The translations under genes were made by a program, and so were the position numbers. The notes below the pieces were generated by a model. That model saw nothing but the letters and a program-made list of their open reading frames with translations, was not told where the DNA came from and did not search any database. From Ricinus communis (taxonomy: Eukaryota > Streptophyta > Magnoliopsida > Malpighiales > Euphorbiaceae), in NCBI RefSeq assembly GCF_019578655.1, contig NC_063256.1, positions 26,770,342 through 26,834,341 of the forward strand: DNA of 64,000 bases, given 5' to 3'. Shown in pieces: positions 42,440 to 53,689 of this stretch (position 1 is its first letter; the number at the start of each line of letters is the position of its first letter).

Positions 42440-43871
42440 TAATGGTTGCTATCTATGCAGCTACAATCTAAGGCAGTGTACCTATTGATGCAGTCTAGCA
42501 TTAATGGCGAGTATCAAGATCGTATTTCTCGGGAAAGTAAAAGCCCAGAGTTACTCCTTTGTTCTCTATTATATTAGCCTAAAATGAATGACGAATAATT
42601 TCTAAATTAACTAATAGCTACTCTAATTGTTGTCTAACTACGGCTATTAGGGAAGGATTAATTCAAGTTGAGGAATAACCCCTTGGGAATTCTTGTCTCT
42701 AGGGAATGGAAACTAAAGATGGAATTGATTGATTGAATTCAATTTCCGTGGGAAAATCTCTATGCAATTAATGCCTTTCTCAAGGACATTAACATCTTAA
42801 CTTAGATTAATTAGGTTGAAATCTCTTCCTAACTCTAATTACCCAAATTAGCATTATGTACCATTTAACACTATTTAGAGTTGTTAATTCTCAATCTGGT
42901 AGAACGAACACCCTATCTCTAGGTGAATTCAATTCTAGGTTACAACGGACAATCCAAACCTAAACGTCTTTCTCAAGAACATTCAAATTCCAAAAATCAT
43001 TCAACAAGATATGAAGAACAAATCAATAAGCACTTCCATTGCAAACCAATATTGAGAATCAACACATTCAATTCAAAAGTTAAGTACAAAAATCCCTAGA
43101 TAAAGAACCCCAATAGGTTAACAAGTTTAGCTAATCATGTTCATTATCAAAACCCACAAGAATTCAATTACAAAAATGAGTAAAGGTAGAGAAACCCGAA
43201 TACACCCTTGGATGAGAGTAAACAACTACAATTCCTCTTGCCCAATCTTGAATCGATTCTTGTTCCTCTTGCTCGAATTGAAACCAATCAACGAACCTCG
43301 CCCAATCTTCAATCTTTGAAGGGAATCCAATTGAAACCTTGGTCCAAGTCTCCTTTTTCCTTAGTTCCAGCTCAGAAAACCCTTAGAGAGAGAAGGAAAT
43401 GAGTTTGGGACGTCCTAACCCTACTTGGATCGCGTTTCCCTCTTTTCTTTCTTTTAATTAATTCGTCCAGCTGCTGTGAACATGGTCGTGTTGATGCCTA
43501 TGTTGGGAACACGGCCTGGTGTTGATGCTCGTGTTGGGAACACGGCCCCCTGCTGATGGCCGTGTTACTCTCTGTGGTCGTGCTCCTTAACGCATCTTTT
43601 TCCTATTGTCAAATGCACCCAACACGGCCGTTTTGGTGCCCGTGTTGGAAACATGGACGTGTTCAGCTTCCTTATGCGCAAACTTGACTTGTTTCGACAA
43701 CTTTGACGTCCAATTCTGCTCCAATTCTTTCCTTTATCACTCTTTGGCTTCTTTTGGACCTAATGCACACAAGCAGACACATAAGGTGAGTGTTGGGACC
43801 AATTCACATCCAAATGTACATAAAATCAGCCTTAAAAACCCCATTTAGATGTGTGTATTCTATGCACATCA
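42440..43871 (-). mobile_element. Solo LTR, mosaic A/H type, TSD TCTCT
   Basis: 1432 bp from TGATGTGCATAG (minus, 43871) to the end at 42440, where the plus strand reads TAATGGTTGCT for TGATGGGTGCT. Flanks are identical 5-mers TCTCT at 42435-42439 and 43872-43876. No internal region. Plus-strand 42440-42610 is A-like, the rest H-like. Palindrome cluster at 43470-43680. Confidence 0.93.
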
Positions 43872-43955
43872 TCTCTCATATATCCAATTGCACTTATATT
43901 CACTCAATTTTATCCTTTTATTCAACTTGGTTGTCAAAATTAAAAATTAAGAGAT

Positions 43956-44585
43956 TGTTGACCTAAGGATCAATTGATCTTTATTTTGATCTTAACACCC
44001 AAATTAAGTGTTGTAATCTTTTTTTTTTTAGTGTATAGTCCTAAAGTGGCTTCAATATTGGATAAAAGATACTTAAGCAATAAAAGTTGAATTATTGGAG
44101 TCTTATAAAGTGCAAGGGCGCTTTTCATTTAGTCAAGTTGACCATCCACATGTAAAAAGTACTTGGAAGCTTCTCAATCTTTCACTGACATCTGACAACC
44201 AAAGAGTCTTCTCTTTAACAAGCGCGAGAGGCTTCTAGAGTGCAAAGGCGCCCTACATTAATGAGAAATACAATTTCTAGTAGTGAGTAGCACAAATTCA
44301 AGTACGATTGCACTTCTAGGTGTGATTCAGGCAAGCATGAGCGTAATTCTCAAGCATGGGGGTGGCATTTGCATTTAATGTTGAGTCAGTGACTGTTACA
44401 CCATAATCACATAAAGCTTCGGCACATGTTAAGAGCCGTTGGAGTTGCAAAGACTATATTCAGAAAGCGCGAAGGCACTTTCCAAGCACAAGGGCACTTT
44501 CCTAGTAGAAATTCACTTTCTACCAAATCATCTTTGTTTGCAATTAATGAGTAAGGGACTATTTGTAACGTCTCTAAAAGGTTAA
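43956..44585 (+). mobile_element. Copia LTR, E family, truncated
   Basis: Starts TGTTGACCTAAGGATCAATT and follows the E LTR through AAGTGCAAGGGCGC and the GCGAAGGCAC phrases to about 44585, after which the sequence diverges. Preceded by the same CACTTATATTCACTCAATTT block as 42270-42300. Confidence 0.8.
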
Positions 44586-46219
44586 AAATATTTGTCCTAA
44601 AACTCTAATGTTGATTGAATATATCTAGAAAAATTAGGAGAATTTTTATTATTTAAATTTCATTTAATTAATTGAAATTCTAATTAATCTAATTAACCTA
44701 AGACTTTTGTCTTAGTAATTAGATAGTTTGTCTTAATTAAGATATAAATTTGACTTTATGTCTTAAAATTTGATTTTATATCCTAAAAAGAAATAAAGTT
44801 AAAATTACAAAAATTTAAAGTGAAGTAATTATTGATTAAATATCATTTAATTATTTTTTACTCTATACAACTTACTACTACTAGGACTATGTCTTGATTT
44901 CTTAGTATGTCTAGGATTAGTAATATTAGTCTAGTAAAAAGTTTATTTATGTCTTAATTATAATTATAGCCGAAAATTAGACTATAAATATAGGGAGTTT
45001 TTTATGCTTAAAAATATTTTGATTATTTTAAATTTATACCCCTTTCATCCTAGTTGCATGCAATGATCAAACAATTTGAATTATACCATCTTAATTTTTT
45101 GAAATATCTTCTATAATATGATTATGTTTTGCATGATTAACTTATCCATGTCATATTCAAGTTATTTATTCAGTTTTCATACTTGAAATTCATATCAAAG
45201 TAAACTACAAGTTATTTACCAATGTTTATATCATTTTGATACTACATACATGAGTCAGGCTTGTAGTCATATGAGCTAAATGTTGGGCAATGGGTAGTAA
45301 TTTCAAACATATGGCAACCTTAAATAGTAAATAGATGTTAACGCTCATAATGAAGGAAGAAAATTCTACACCTACAATTATAGATTTCTTACCAAGCAAC
45401 CATATGTCAAATTTATAGTCGTAAGGTATATTTGCTAGGATCTCAAGGCACATGTAATTAGGAGTGCTAATGATCTAAGTGACGAATGAGATATAGAAAA
45501 AGAGAAAGATGTGAGTTAGAGTCTTAAAATCTTGAATCAAATATAACGTTATAAATTGTTTTATTGCAAGCATGAAATATACTAGAAATTTGGAGAAAGT
45601 TATAACAATAAGAGTGTTAAGGAAGTTTGAAGTTAAGGATATAATGGATTGTCTTCCAAGACTAAGCCAAGAAGAAGGATATTCACCTATCCACAAGTTT
45701 TATCAGTGGTGCGGTGAGCTTGGCATCGTAGAAAGTAGTAGGAAGGGAAAGGCACAAGACTTACCACCATCAATAATTGAAAAAACACCCTTATCCTCCA
45801 TAACAACAAGTAAGCGTCATGACTAGAATAAACCTCTCCAACCTTTTAAACTCTAAGTCCCCAACCCAAAACCCTTCGCCTCTAAGAGAATAGGTAGATA
45901 TGCAAGTGTTAATGGAGAAAATGCTCGAGCTTTTAAAAATTTATGAAGGACATGAAAGAAGCCTAAATCCCTACCAAAGATAAAGGAAAGCAATTAGAAA
46001 TAGCCAACACCGCACCAAACAAAAAACACCCATTATTAGCCTAGAAGAGCCAACCCACCTAAAAAACACTAACCAAAACCAAAACCAAAACCAAGAAAAG
46101 CAAATGAGAGATCTCATCAAAGAGCTGAGACCTAAAGACCAACCATGCTAAACTATGCAAGTAAAATCTCCTTTCGACCACCTACTATAGGATTCGTACC
46201 CTAAAAAAATTAAGGCTAC
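44586..46219. other. AT-rich unclassified DNA
   Basis: Very AT-rich to about 45560. The open frame 45572-45826 (84 codons, MKYTRNLEKVITIRVLRKFE start) has no family I recognise. An (ACCAAA)n-like run lies at 46067-46100. No terminus or gene is convincing. Confidence 0.4.
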
Positions 46220-47200
46220 CAACTCTCTAAACCTTTGAAATTAAGTGAAATCCCCATATTCATGTCGCATGATTTCAAACAACAATAAGGGAAATCCCCA
46301 TATTCGTGTCGCACAATTTCAAATAACCATACATCTAAACATATCCAAAGACTTCATCCTTTACAAAATCTTCCCCACTACCCTGATGGGCCTACCCCAA
46401 GAATGGTATCAAGGCCTAAAGTCTGGCTCCATCACATCATTTTTTCTAGGTAGCTAAGGCATTATGCACTATATCTGTAATAAGCATTCTGATGAGAAAG
46501 GTTTCAGCCAATCTTTAAAAGATCTATCAGAAGAACGATGAGACCCTCAGAGAGTTTGTAGAGTCGTTTAACAAGGAAGTAATTCAAGTTTATGACTTGG
46601 ATCATGGAGTCACGATAAAAGCCCTTACAATAGGGACAACATAGATGTTGCTATATAACTCCCTCAACCTTGATAGACTGAGAACATTCACTGAGTTAAT
46701 GACAAAACTAGGCAGCACATCCAGCTGGAGGAGATGATCAGGGCAAACAGTAATATACTAGAAAAAAGAACCCTCAATGTCATAAGAGCCTCTGAAGATA
46801 AAAAAGAGACTGGAAGCAAAGAGAAGTATTCATAGACCATTTAGACAAAGAGTAGATTATCGACTTAGTTTTAGAGACTGCCCCTATGCAACTCAGGAAA
46901 GGTAATACACTTCGTTGAATAAGTCTACAGGGAAAATTTTAATGTGGGTGAAAAGAAATGGAGATCACATCAGGCAGCCCAACAAGTTGAGTGGTAGAAT
47001 CAATGAAAGAAAGTACCCAAGCAGATACTGCAAGTTTCACAAAGATGTGGGACATAACATATAAGAATGTTGGCAGCTAAAACAGGAAATTAAAAGGCTC
47101 ATATAGACTGCATCACTCAAGGAACTTTTGGGACATATAGGACAACAAAAAAGGAGGTAGGATGAATAGAGAGACTAGAAGAATGACAAGAATCCAAGGG
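46220..47200 (+). pseudogene. Tat-type gag remnant
   Basis: Reading past shifts: LYKIFPTTLMGLPQEWYQGL, KSGSITSF (46360-46440), then EDETLREFVESFNKEVIQVY, DLDHGVTIKALTIGTT (46530-46640), and near the end RKYPSRYCKFHKDVGHNI and ECWQLKQEIKRLI (47005-47105). AWY..LKPGSI..F, ESLRDY...FN.E and the CX2HX4HX4C knuckle (C-KF-H-KDVG-H-NI.E-C) define the gag of Tat-lineage gypsy elements. Multiple stops. It ends at the copia LTR at 47224. Confidence 0.8.
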
Positions 47201-47829
47201 GACAACCATCCACCATAATAAATTGTTGACCCCAAGGCCAATTAATATCTATTTTGATCTTAACACCCAAATTGAGTGTTGTTAACTACATGTTTGAGTG
47301 TCTATATAATAGTATATTAAAGTTTCTAAGTTAGGACAAAAGTGCGTTAAGCTTTTCAAGTAAGGTTTGAGAAAGACTTGTAAAGCGCGAGGGCGCTTTT
47401 CATATGGTCGAGATGACCATCCACGCGTAAAGGACCCCTTAAGAGAATGCTAATCATCTGAGGATACCTCGCAATCAATAAGTCTTATTTACGAGAAGCA
47501 CAAGGGCAAACTAATTTCAAGCAAAATCAATAAAATGGTAGTAGATTACGTAAGGAAAAGCATAAAGGAGCTTATGAGGGCAGACAAGGCAGACCTGAGG
47601 GTGCTTCCACAGCATGGGGGTGGTTTTATCATTAATGTTGAGTTAGTGATCATTATAAAGACAACTACTTTTGCAGTGCCACATGTTTGGAGCTGTTAGA
47701 GTCCCAACGACTCTTTTTAGAAAATGCGAAGGTGCTTTTTAGACAGAAAGTGACTTTTGCCAGATCAATAAGGTTTGTATCTAATGAGCTATAGGCTATT
47801 TGTAATGTCTTTTTAAGGGTTGGTATGAA

Positions 47830-47837
47830 TATAAATA
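47830..47837 (+). promoter_or_regulatory. TATA-like box of E-family LTR
   Basis: TATAAATA, also present at the corresponding minus-strand place 37564-37571. Confidence 0.6.
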
Positions 47838-48126
47838 CCCCTCATAAAGACACAAGAAAAAAGTGTGTGAATTTATTGATGCCCAAACTCTTACAAATTT
47901 ATTTCTCAACTTTCTACACTTCAATTCTTTCTTTGTATAGTGTATTAAGTTGAATCCTTTTATTCAAATAAACTAAGGGGGTTGTTGTGTGAGCCTAGGT
48001 ATTAAAAATCCAAGGAATCGGTTATTAAGTAACCATTAATACTCAAGTGTTAAGGGACCAAGTGAGGGATTAATTCACTAAGGGAAGAGGTTTAGTGTTA
48101 GCCTTTGAAAACACAAAGTTGTTTGG

Positions 48127-49589
48127 TGATAGGCTATTTGTGTAGCTAAAATCTAAGGCAGTGAGCCTATCGATGTAGACTAGCATAAATGGTGAGTATC
48201 AAGATCGTATTCTCGGGAAAGGGTGATCCTAGAACTACTACAACGTTTAATATTATCTAACCTTAACAAAATCGATGAAATTATTATGCTATGATTAAAT
48301 ATAAACAAACGGTTAACTAAGTGTCAAATAATCTGAAAAATATTTAGGAAAACAATCGAAGGAAAATGCAAACCCTAGGGGACCTAAGCTAGTTGAATTT
48401 TAGTAAAGATAGAGATTATATTGATTACCAATTGCAATTACCCATGGACGAATTCTTAACTGAATTCGGTCTCCCTCTCAAGATAACCGAATTCCTAAAT
48501 GTAATAACCTAAAGTTGGAATCTCTTCCTAATGATCGATTATTTAATTAGCATTAAGCTTTAATCTGCCTCTATTAAGCTTTGTTAATTCTTAATCCGGC
48601 TAGTCAATTACCCTTATCTCTAAGTGATCATTAACTAGTTCTTGCTATTCAAATTTCCAATTACTAAATGAATTTCTCAATTACATAAAGCAATCTAAAT
48701 ACCACAACTCACAACATCTCATGAATAAAGTGATTTCTCATTAATAATGAAAGCAAGAAGAAAGAAGCATTGATAATCAAAATCTCATAAGCATTAAAAT
48801 CAATCCAACAACAAAGGAACCCTAATGGGTTTGACAAATTAGTTACTCATACTAATAAGCAACACAAAGTAAAGAATAAATTCAGAAAAGTAAATTCAAG
48901 GCATGTACACCCTTCTTCTTCAAGTTGGATGAAAAACCCTAAATTCCTAATTCAGAATGATAAACCCTAATTTGTCTCTTGAATACTCCCAAATCTCCTC
49001 TTGATCTTCAATTTGATGTTAAAAGCAATGTAATCCTTCCTTCAATAGATGAAATGGTCTTCTAAGGTCGAGTATTGAAGTTTGGAAAAAGATGGCTTAT
49101 GCTTGTATATGTGAAATCAAGTCAGAAAATCGAACCCTCATTCAACAAATCATTTTTGCCTATATAAATCTCTCGACGACTGGTGGTCAAGCTGTCTTGT
49201 CGATCAAGAGGCGAGTCCAGGCCGTCTTTGGACCCCGCATCTTGTAACTTATGGCTTTTTCCTGGCCGTGCCCTCACCGGTGCTGAGCCACCACGGGCCG
49301 TGGTGGCTTCAGAAACCGTGCCAAAATGGTACTCTTGAAGGGCAACTATTTGATAGTTCAGCACGGCCAGAGTCTAGGCCATGCTTTTTGGAATGCTAGT
49401 CCTTGCTCAATTTGATGGATTCTGGTCCATAATTGCACGTATTTCCCTCGATTACTGATAATGTCCCTCGATAATGACCTGAAACGTGAAAGGAACCAAA
49501 ACATTGGTGATTCTAGCATAAAATAAGATAACTATGCAAAAAAATGTAAACAATTGGGCAAATAAATATGTATAAAATGATGCACATCA
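48127..49589 (-). mobile_element. Solo LTR, D family, TSD TTTGG
   Basis: 1463 bp from TGATGTGCATCA (minus, 49589) to AGCCTATCA (48127). Identical flanking 5-mers TTTGG at 48122-48126 and 49590-49594. No primer site or internal part. It holds the CACGGCC cluster (49255-49385) and a TATA-like box near 49155. Confidence 0.95.
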
Positions 49590-49846
49590 TTTGGTAAACT
49601 TGTTAAAACCCAAATGTTGTAATCAAGTTGATTATAGTGGAATACTCAAGTGTGATCTTGAGGAGTGGACGTAGGAAGGATTGTTCTCGAACCACTATAA
49701 ACCTTTATGTCAATCTCTCCAACCCTAACTCTCTTCCAAATTTCTTAATCTTACTTTAGGACTTTTGTGTTTCCATATTTCAATAACTTTCTACAATTTG
49801 AAGTCACCAATTCAATTCCTCCTTCTTCATTCCAAGGGACAATAAG

Positions 49847-49858
49847 TGGTATCAGAGC
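49847..49858 (+). promoter_or_regulatory. Copia primer binding site, tRNA-iMet
   Basis: TGGTATCAGAGC right after the E LTR end; fixes element E as plus strand. Confidence 0.93.
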
Positions 49859-49900
49859 ATCCTTACTCATTTACGAGCTTTATTGTGAGTGTAAGATCAA

Positions 49901-50287
49901 TGGCAACCAATGAAGGAGTTCTACATCTCAAGCTATGCTTTGATGGATCTAACTATGCCTTTTGGAAATTTTGTATGGAGATCTATTTGGATTCATATGG
50001 TATTAAGGTGTAGGACTATGTTGTAAAAGAATGGAAAGCTCCCACTAAAGTCAAGATTGGTGAAGAAAGAATTCTTCCCAGAAAAGAATGGGTAGATGCT
50101 CATAAAAAACAAAACTATAAAAACAAGCAAGCAAATGGTCATTCTTGTGAGTTGTCTATCTAGAGAAGAATGTGGGAGAGTGCAACATTGCATCATGGCT
50201 TATTAAATTTGGACTATCTTGAAAAACTATCATGAACGCACCAAGCAAGTGAAGTCAAGGAAGATCCAAATGTACGTCACCGAATAC
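49901..50287 (+). pseudogene. Copia gag of element E, 5' part
   Basis: ATG 49901 reads MATNEGVLHLKLCFDGSNYA then FWKFCMEIYLDSYGIKV, stop, DYVVKEWKAPTKVKIGEERI and LPRKEWVDAHKKQNYKNKQA: the start of a UBN2-type copia gag, related to 34675-35866. It is cut at 50287 by insertion of element F and resumes at 63238. An internal stop (TAG at about 50012) and later shifts show it was already decaying or has decayed since. Confidence 0.88.
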
Positions 50288-50542
50288 TGAACGGGTTGTC
50301 AAAGCCCTTCGAAATAAATTACTAATTTTTCTAAACTAACTTGTAGAAATAGTGAAACCAGGTCGAATCCCAAGGGAGCAAATGTGGATAGCTTCTCAAA
50401 GTAAAATAAAAAAGGGGGATTTTGAATGTTTGAATCAAAATTATAAATAAGTAGAAAATAATGAAGGTTGAATATTAAAGTAAATAAAAATTAATTTTAA
50501 CAAATTTTCAATTCAAGAGTGCTAATTCCATCCAATTGTAAT
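50288..50542 (-). mobile_element. 3' LTR of element F, end part
   Basis: Matches 61770-62024 of the 5' LTR; by eye about ten differences in 250 bp, almost all transitions. Interrupted at 50542 by element G. Confidence 0.92.
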
Positions 50543-51300
50543 CTACAGAATCAATAAACGAATGATGGCTATTTGGCTAGAATGAAAAACCTAAGTGCCT
50601 CTATCATACCAAAGTGTTAAACTCTCCTTGTGGCCCTCATAAGCATTACCGAGCAAGTTCTAAAAGTAAAGACAGTAATTGGCACTCTCAACAAGAAATA
50701 AATACAAGCATATAAAGTGTATGCTTACAATTTAGGCTCAATTTCTCACAAGTGTGCTTTTGAGTAGGTTCCAAACAAAAATCATCAAAACAGAATTAAA
50801 TAAACCAAAGCAACTTAGTGCAAAACTCAAACAAATTATCTTACATTCTTCCGCAAAACTCAACACTATCGGTTTTACCCGATCACATGGACATAAACAG
50901 GATTTCAAAAGCAAGTCAACAGTAAGAGCATAGAAACAAAGTGAAAAAATTTCAAAATTTTACAAAAAAATTGCACAAAGAATAAACAAATAACTAAGAT
51001 GGGATAAATATCACCCACCCCACACTTGAAGGACACACTGTCCCCAGTGTACAAAATATAAGAAATGAAAAAGGAAAAAGAGCTAATACTGCCCTGACTA
51101 TGGCTCCGGAGTGAAAAGAGGTGCATCATCAGGGATATCATGGCGTTGGCTAGTCTGTGGTAGAGGAGTGGCTGCAAATAATAAAATGAAGAATTAAAAT
51201 TGAAACTGAAACAAAAATTAAATAAAATATGAAAACTAAAACTAATAAAATGTTTTAAAACAAAAGGTTAAAATATTAGAGATTAAAGATAAAAATTCAG
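50543..51300 (-). other. 3' UTR part of element G
   Basis: Collinear with H 5170-5880. Hairpin/G-tract module at 51019-51050: ACACTG-GGGA-CAGTGT then CCTTCAAGTGTGGGGTGG; the loop is GGGA where others have AGGA. No gene. Confidence 0.78.
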
Positions 51301-51351
51301 GTGCCTCCCAAAAGCGCTTCTTTTTTATGTGATGAGTCTTCTTAGCTGGAC

Positions 51352-51705
51352 TCATGATGAAAAGCAAACGGGCGTGATCGACGACCATCCATCCTTCTTC
51401 CAAGGAAATGTCTTCAAGTATCCGCATAGAGGGATAATCATCAATTTCCTCCTCCCGACTATCAAGCAAGCTGCCTGTATGATGGGTAAAACTCGCTCCT
51501 CGTATAATTGCACGTAGTCATGATGCTCTAGGGGCTCTTCCAATTTGAAAGCTGAAGTTTCACCAATTGGAAGGATCGACGGTTGGGCAATTTCTTCAGG
51601 AATGTCAATGGTTTTCTCTAGTCCTTGGCTTGGTTCACTTGCTAGAAGAAACTCGAGCTCCTTCAAGACTTCTTCATTGGATAACTTGTGCTCATCTTTC
51701 ATCAT
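51352..51705 (-). CDS. Pre-RT leader ORF of element G, 117 aa
   Basis: Uninterrupted frame from ATG 51705: MMKDEHKLSNEEVLKELEFL, LASEPSQGLEKTIDIPEEIA, then SILPIGETSAFKLEEPLEHH and LCGYLKTFPWKKDGWSSITP to a stop. Almost identical to element A 12858-13210, which has one stop. It corresponds to the N-terminal leader of Athila pol before RT; no catalytic motif. In this copy an LTR has been inserted upstream at 51748, removing the link to gag. Followed by AAGCGCTTTTGGGAGGCACC. Confidence 0.65.
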   Translation of the reverse strand: MMKDEHKLSNEEVLKELEFLLASEPSQGLEKTIDIPEEIAQPSILPIGETSAFKLEEPLEHHDYVQLYEERVLPIIQAACLIVGRRKLMIIPLCGYLKTFPWKKDGWSSITPVCFSS

Positions 51706-51747
51706 CGAAGGGACTTATGGAAAATCCACCAAAAATTCCTCTAACTG

Positions 51748-53118
51748 TGATGGGTGCTACTCGTGTTAGCTACAATCTAAGGCAGTGTACCTATCGATGC
51801 AGTCTAGCACTAATGGCGAGTATCAAGGTCGTATTCCTCGGGAAAGTGAAAGCCCAGAGTTACTCCTTTGTTCTTTGTTATATTAACCTAAAATTAGCGA
51901 TGAATAATTTCTAAACTAACTAATAGCTACAAGCTAAGTCCTAAGGGAGATGCAAGAGTGATTGATAAACGAAATAACTAAGGCAAGAAGACAAACCCAA
52001 AGGGAATCTAAACTAGTTGGCAATCAAACAAAAGATAAAGGATTGGTGAGTCTAATTATGCTACCCGTGGACGAATTCTTAACCGAGTTCGGTTTCTCTC
52101 TCTCGATAACCGAATTCCTAAATCTAATAACCTAAAGTTGGAATCTCTTCCTAACGATTGATTCTTAAATTAGCATTAAGCTTTAATCCGCCTCTATTAA
52201 GCTTTGTTAATTCTTAATTCGGCTAGTTAATTATCCTTATCTCTAAGCGATTATTAACCAGTTCTTGCTATTCAAAATTCCAATTGCCAAATGGACTTCT
52301 CAATCACACAAAGCAATCTAAACACACAATTCACAACGTCTCATGAATAATGCATTATCTTATTAATACTAAAAGCAAGAAGAATACAAAACTAATCCAA
52401 CACAATCCAATAATATAATACTAAGCCAACATAGTAAAGAAATCCCAAAGGATTTAATCAATCTAGCTAATCATGTTCATTATCAAAATACATAAGAATT
52501 CAATTACATTAATGAGCAAAGGCAGAGAAAACCCGATTACACCCTTGGATGAGAGTAAACAGCCCCAAATCCTTTTGCTCCAATTGAATCGATTCTTGTT
52601 CCTCTTGCTCGATTTGAAAATCAATCAACGAACCTCGCCCAATCTTTGATCTTTGAAGGGAATCCGATTGAAACCTTGATCCAAGTCTCCTTTTCTCTTG
52701 GTTTCAGCTCAGAAAACCCTTAGGGAAAGAAAAATTAGGGTTTGGGACGTTCTAACCCTAGCCTCCTTTTCCTTTTTCCTCTCTTCGTTCTTTTAATTAA
52801 TACCCCCTGTCGCCTCCAACACGGCCGTGTCCCTAACCGTGTTGGGGACACGGGCTGGTGTTCCTGGCCGTGTTACTCTTTGTGGTCGTGCTCCCTAAAA
52901 GCTTCTTTTTCTTTCATGTTTGACGCATCCAACATGGCCAGTGTTGAATTTAACACGGCCGTGTTACCCTTCCGCATGGGCATACTTAGCTCGTTTCGGC
53001 AGCTTTGACGTCCAATTATGCTCCAATTCTTTCCTTTATCATCCTTTGACCTCTTTTGGACCAAATGCACACAAACATACGTATAGGGTGAGTGTTGAGA
53101 CCAATTCACATCCAAATG
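51748..53118 (-). mobile_element. Truncated LTR inserted in element G
   Basis: Ends TGATGGGTGC at 51748 but lacks the last about 60 bp of its start at 53118, where residual gag text begins. About 350 bp of G internal sequence (equivalent to A 12480-12830) are missing at the site, so no duplication survives. Mosaic: A-like to about 52475, then H-like. Palindrome cluster at 52815-52980. Confidence 0.85.
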
Positions 53119-53526
53119 TCCTCTGACACTAACTCTTCACTTTGAGTTGATGGTGCAAGATTAGGCTGCTGAAATTCTGGTAGTTCTTGGCCATCTAAGA
53201 TCCATCCAAAGGGTGAATGAATGCTCAACTCTTGATTGTAGGTGCTTCCATACGAGTCATTTGGCCAACTTCCCGTATAATTCATCTGTTCATAGTTATA
53301 AGAATAATGAGCAACATCACTATACAATGGACAATCATTACTCAAATGTAAACCACAATAAAATTCATAAAAAAACTTGAGATGAAAGGATAAGAGTGGA
53401 GAGTTGATCGGTAGCCCTGTAAAACGATTCCATTCGAGCTTCTAAAGATGCACGGGTATCCCAATTTTTAGCACTCTCTTGGTTCCTGATCCCATTTTCC
53501 AACGTGTCATACAAAGAGTTTAGCAT
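53119..53526 (-). pseudogene. Residual gag of element G
   Basis: Starts at ATG 53526 with MLNSLYDTLENGIRNQESAK then NWDTRASLEARMESFYRATD to a stop near 53363. After a frame change: HLSNDCPLYSDVAHYSYNYE, YGSTYNQELSIHS and QQPNLAPSTQSEELVSED, cut at 53119. Same truncated gag as element A. The capsid domain is absent. Confidence 0.72.
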
Positions 53527-53665
53527 TGAACCTCCTTATTATCCACTATCTGAATCATAAACTTAACTAAATAAATATGTACAAACAAAACATAAATAAA
53601 TATATATAAAAATAAAAAAATGGCTAAATTAACAAATAGCAAATTTCACTCTATTTTTCAAACAC

Positions 53666-53683
53666 TCCCCGGCAACGACGCCA
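53666..53683 (-). promoter_or_regulatory. Primer binding site of element G, tRNA-Asp
   Basis: Minus strand TGGCGTCGTTGCCGGGGA, one mismatch to the canonical site, six bases from the LTR end. Confidence 0.92.
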
Positions 53684-53689
53684 AAAACT

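Larger units (their letters stand above)
47224..49843 (+). mobile_element. Copia 5' LTR of element E (split by solo LTR)
   Basis: Starts TGTTGACCCCAAGGCC and ends a few bases before the primer site at 49847. Without the inserted 1463-bp solo LTR and its duplicated 5-mer it is about 1.15 kb. Contains TATA-like TATAAATA at 47830-47837. Confidence 0.88.

Noticed and set aside
45572..45826. Possible host gene fragment (84 codons)
   Set aside because: No recognisable domain, no splice-consistent neighbours, and it sits between retroelement remnants; kept only as part of unclassified DNA.
48127..49589. Complete element with short internal region
   Set aside because: A single LTR with no primer site or polypurine tract inside and a perfect target duplication at both LTR ends; it is a solo LTR.
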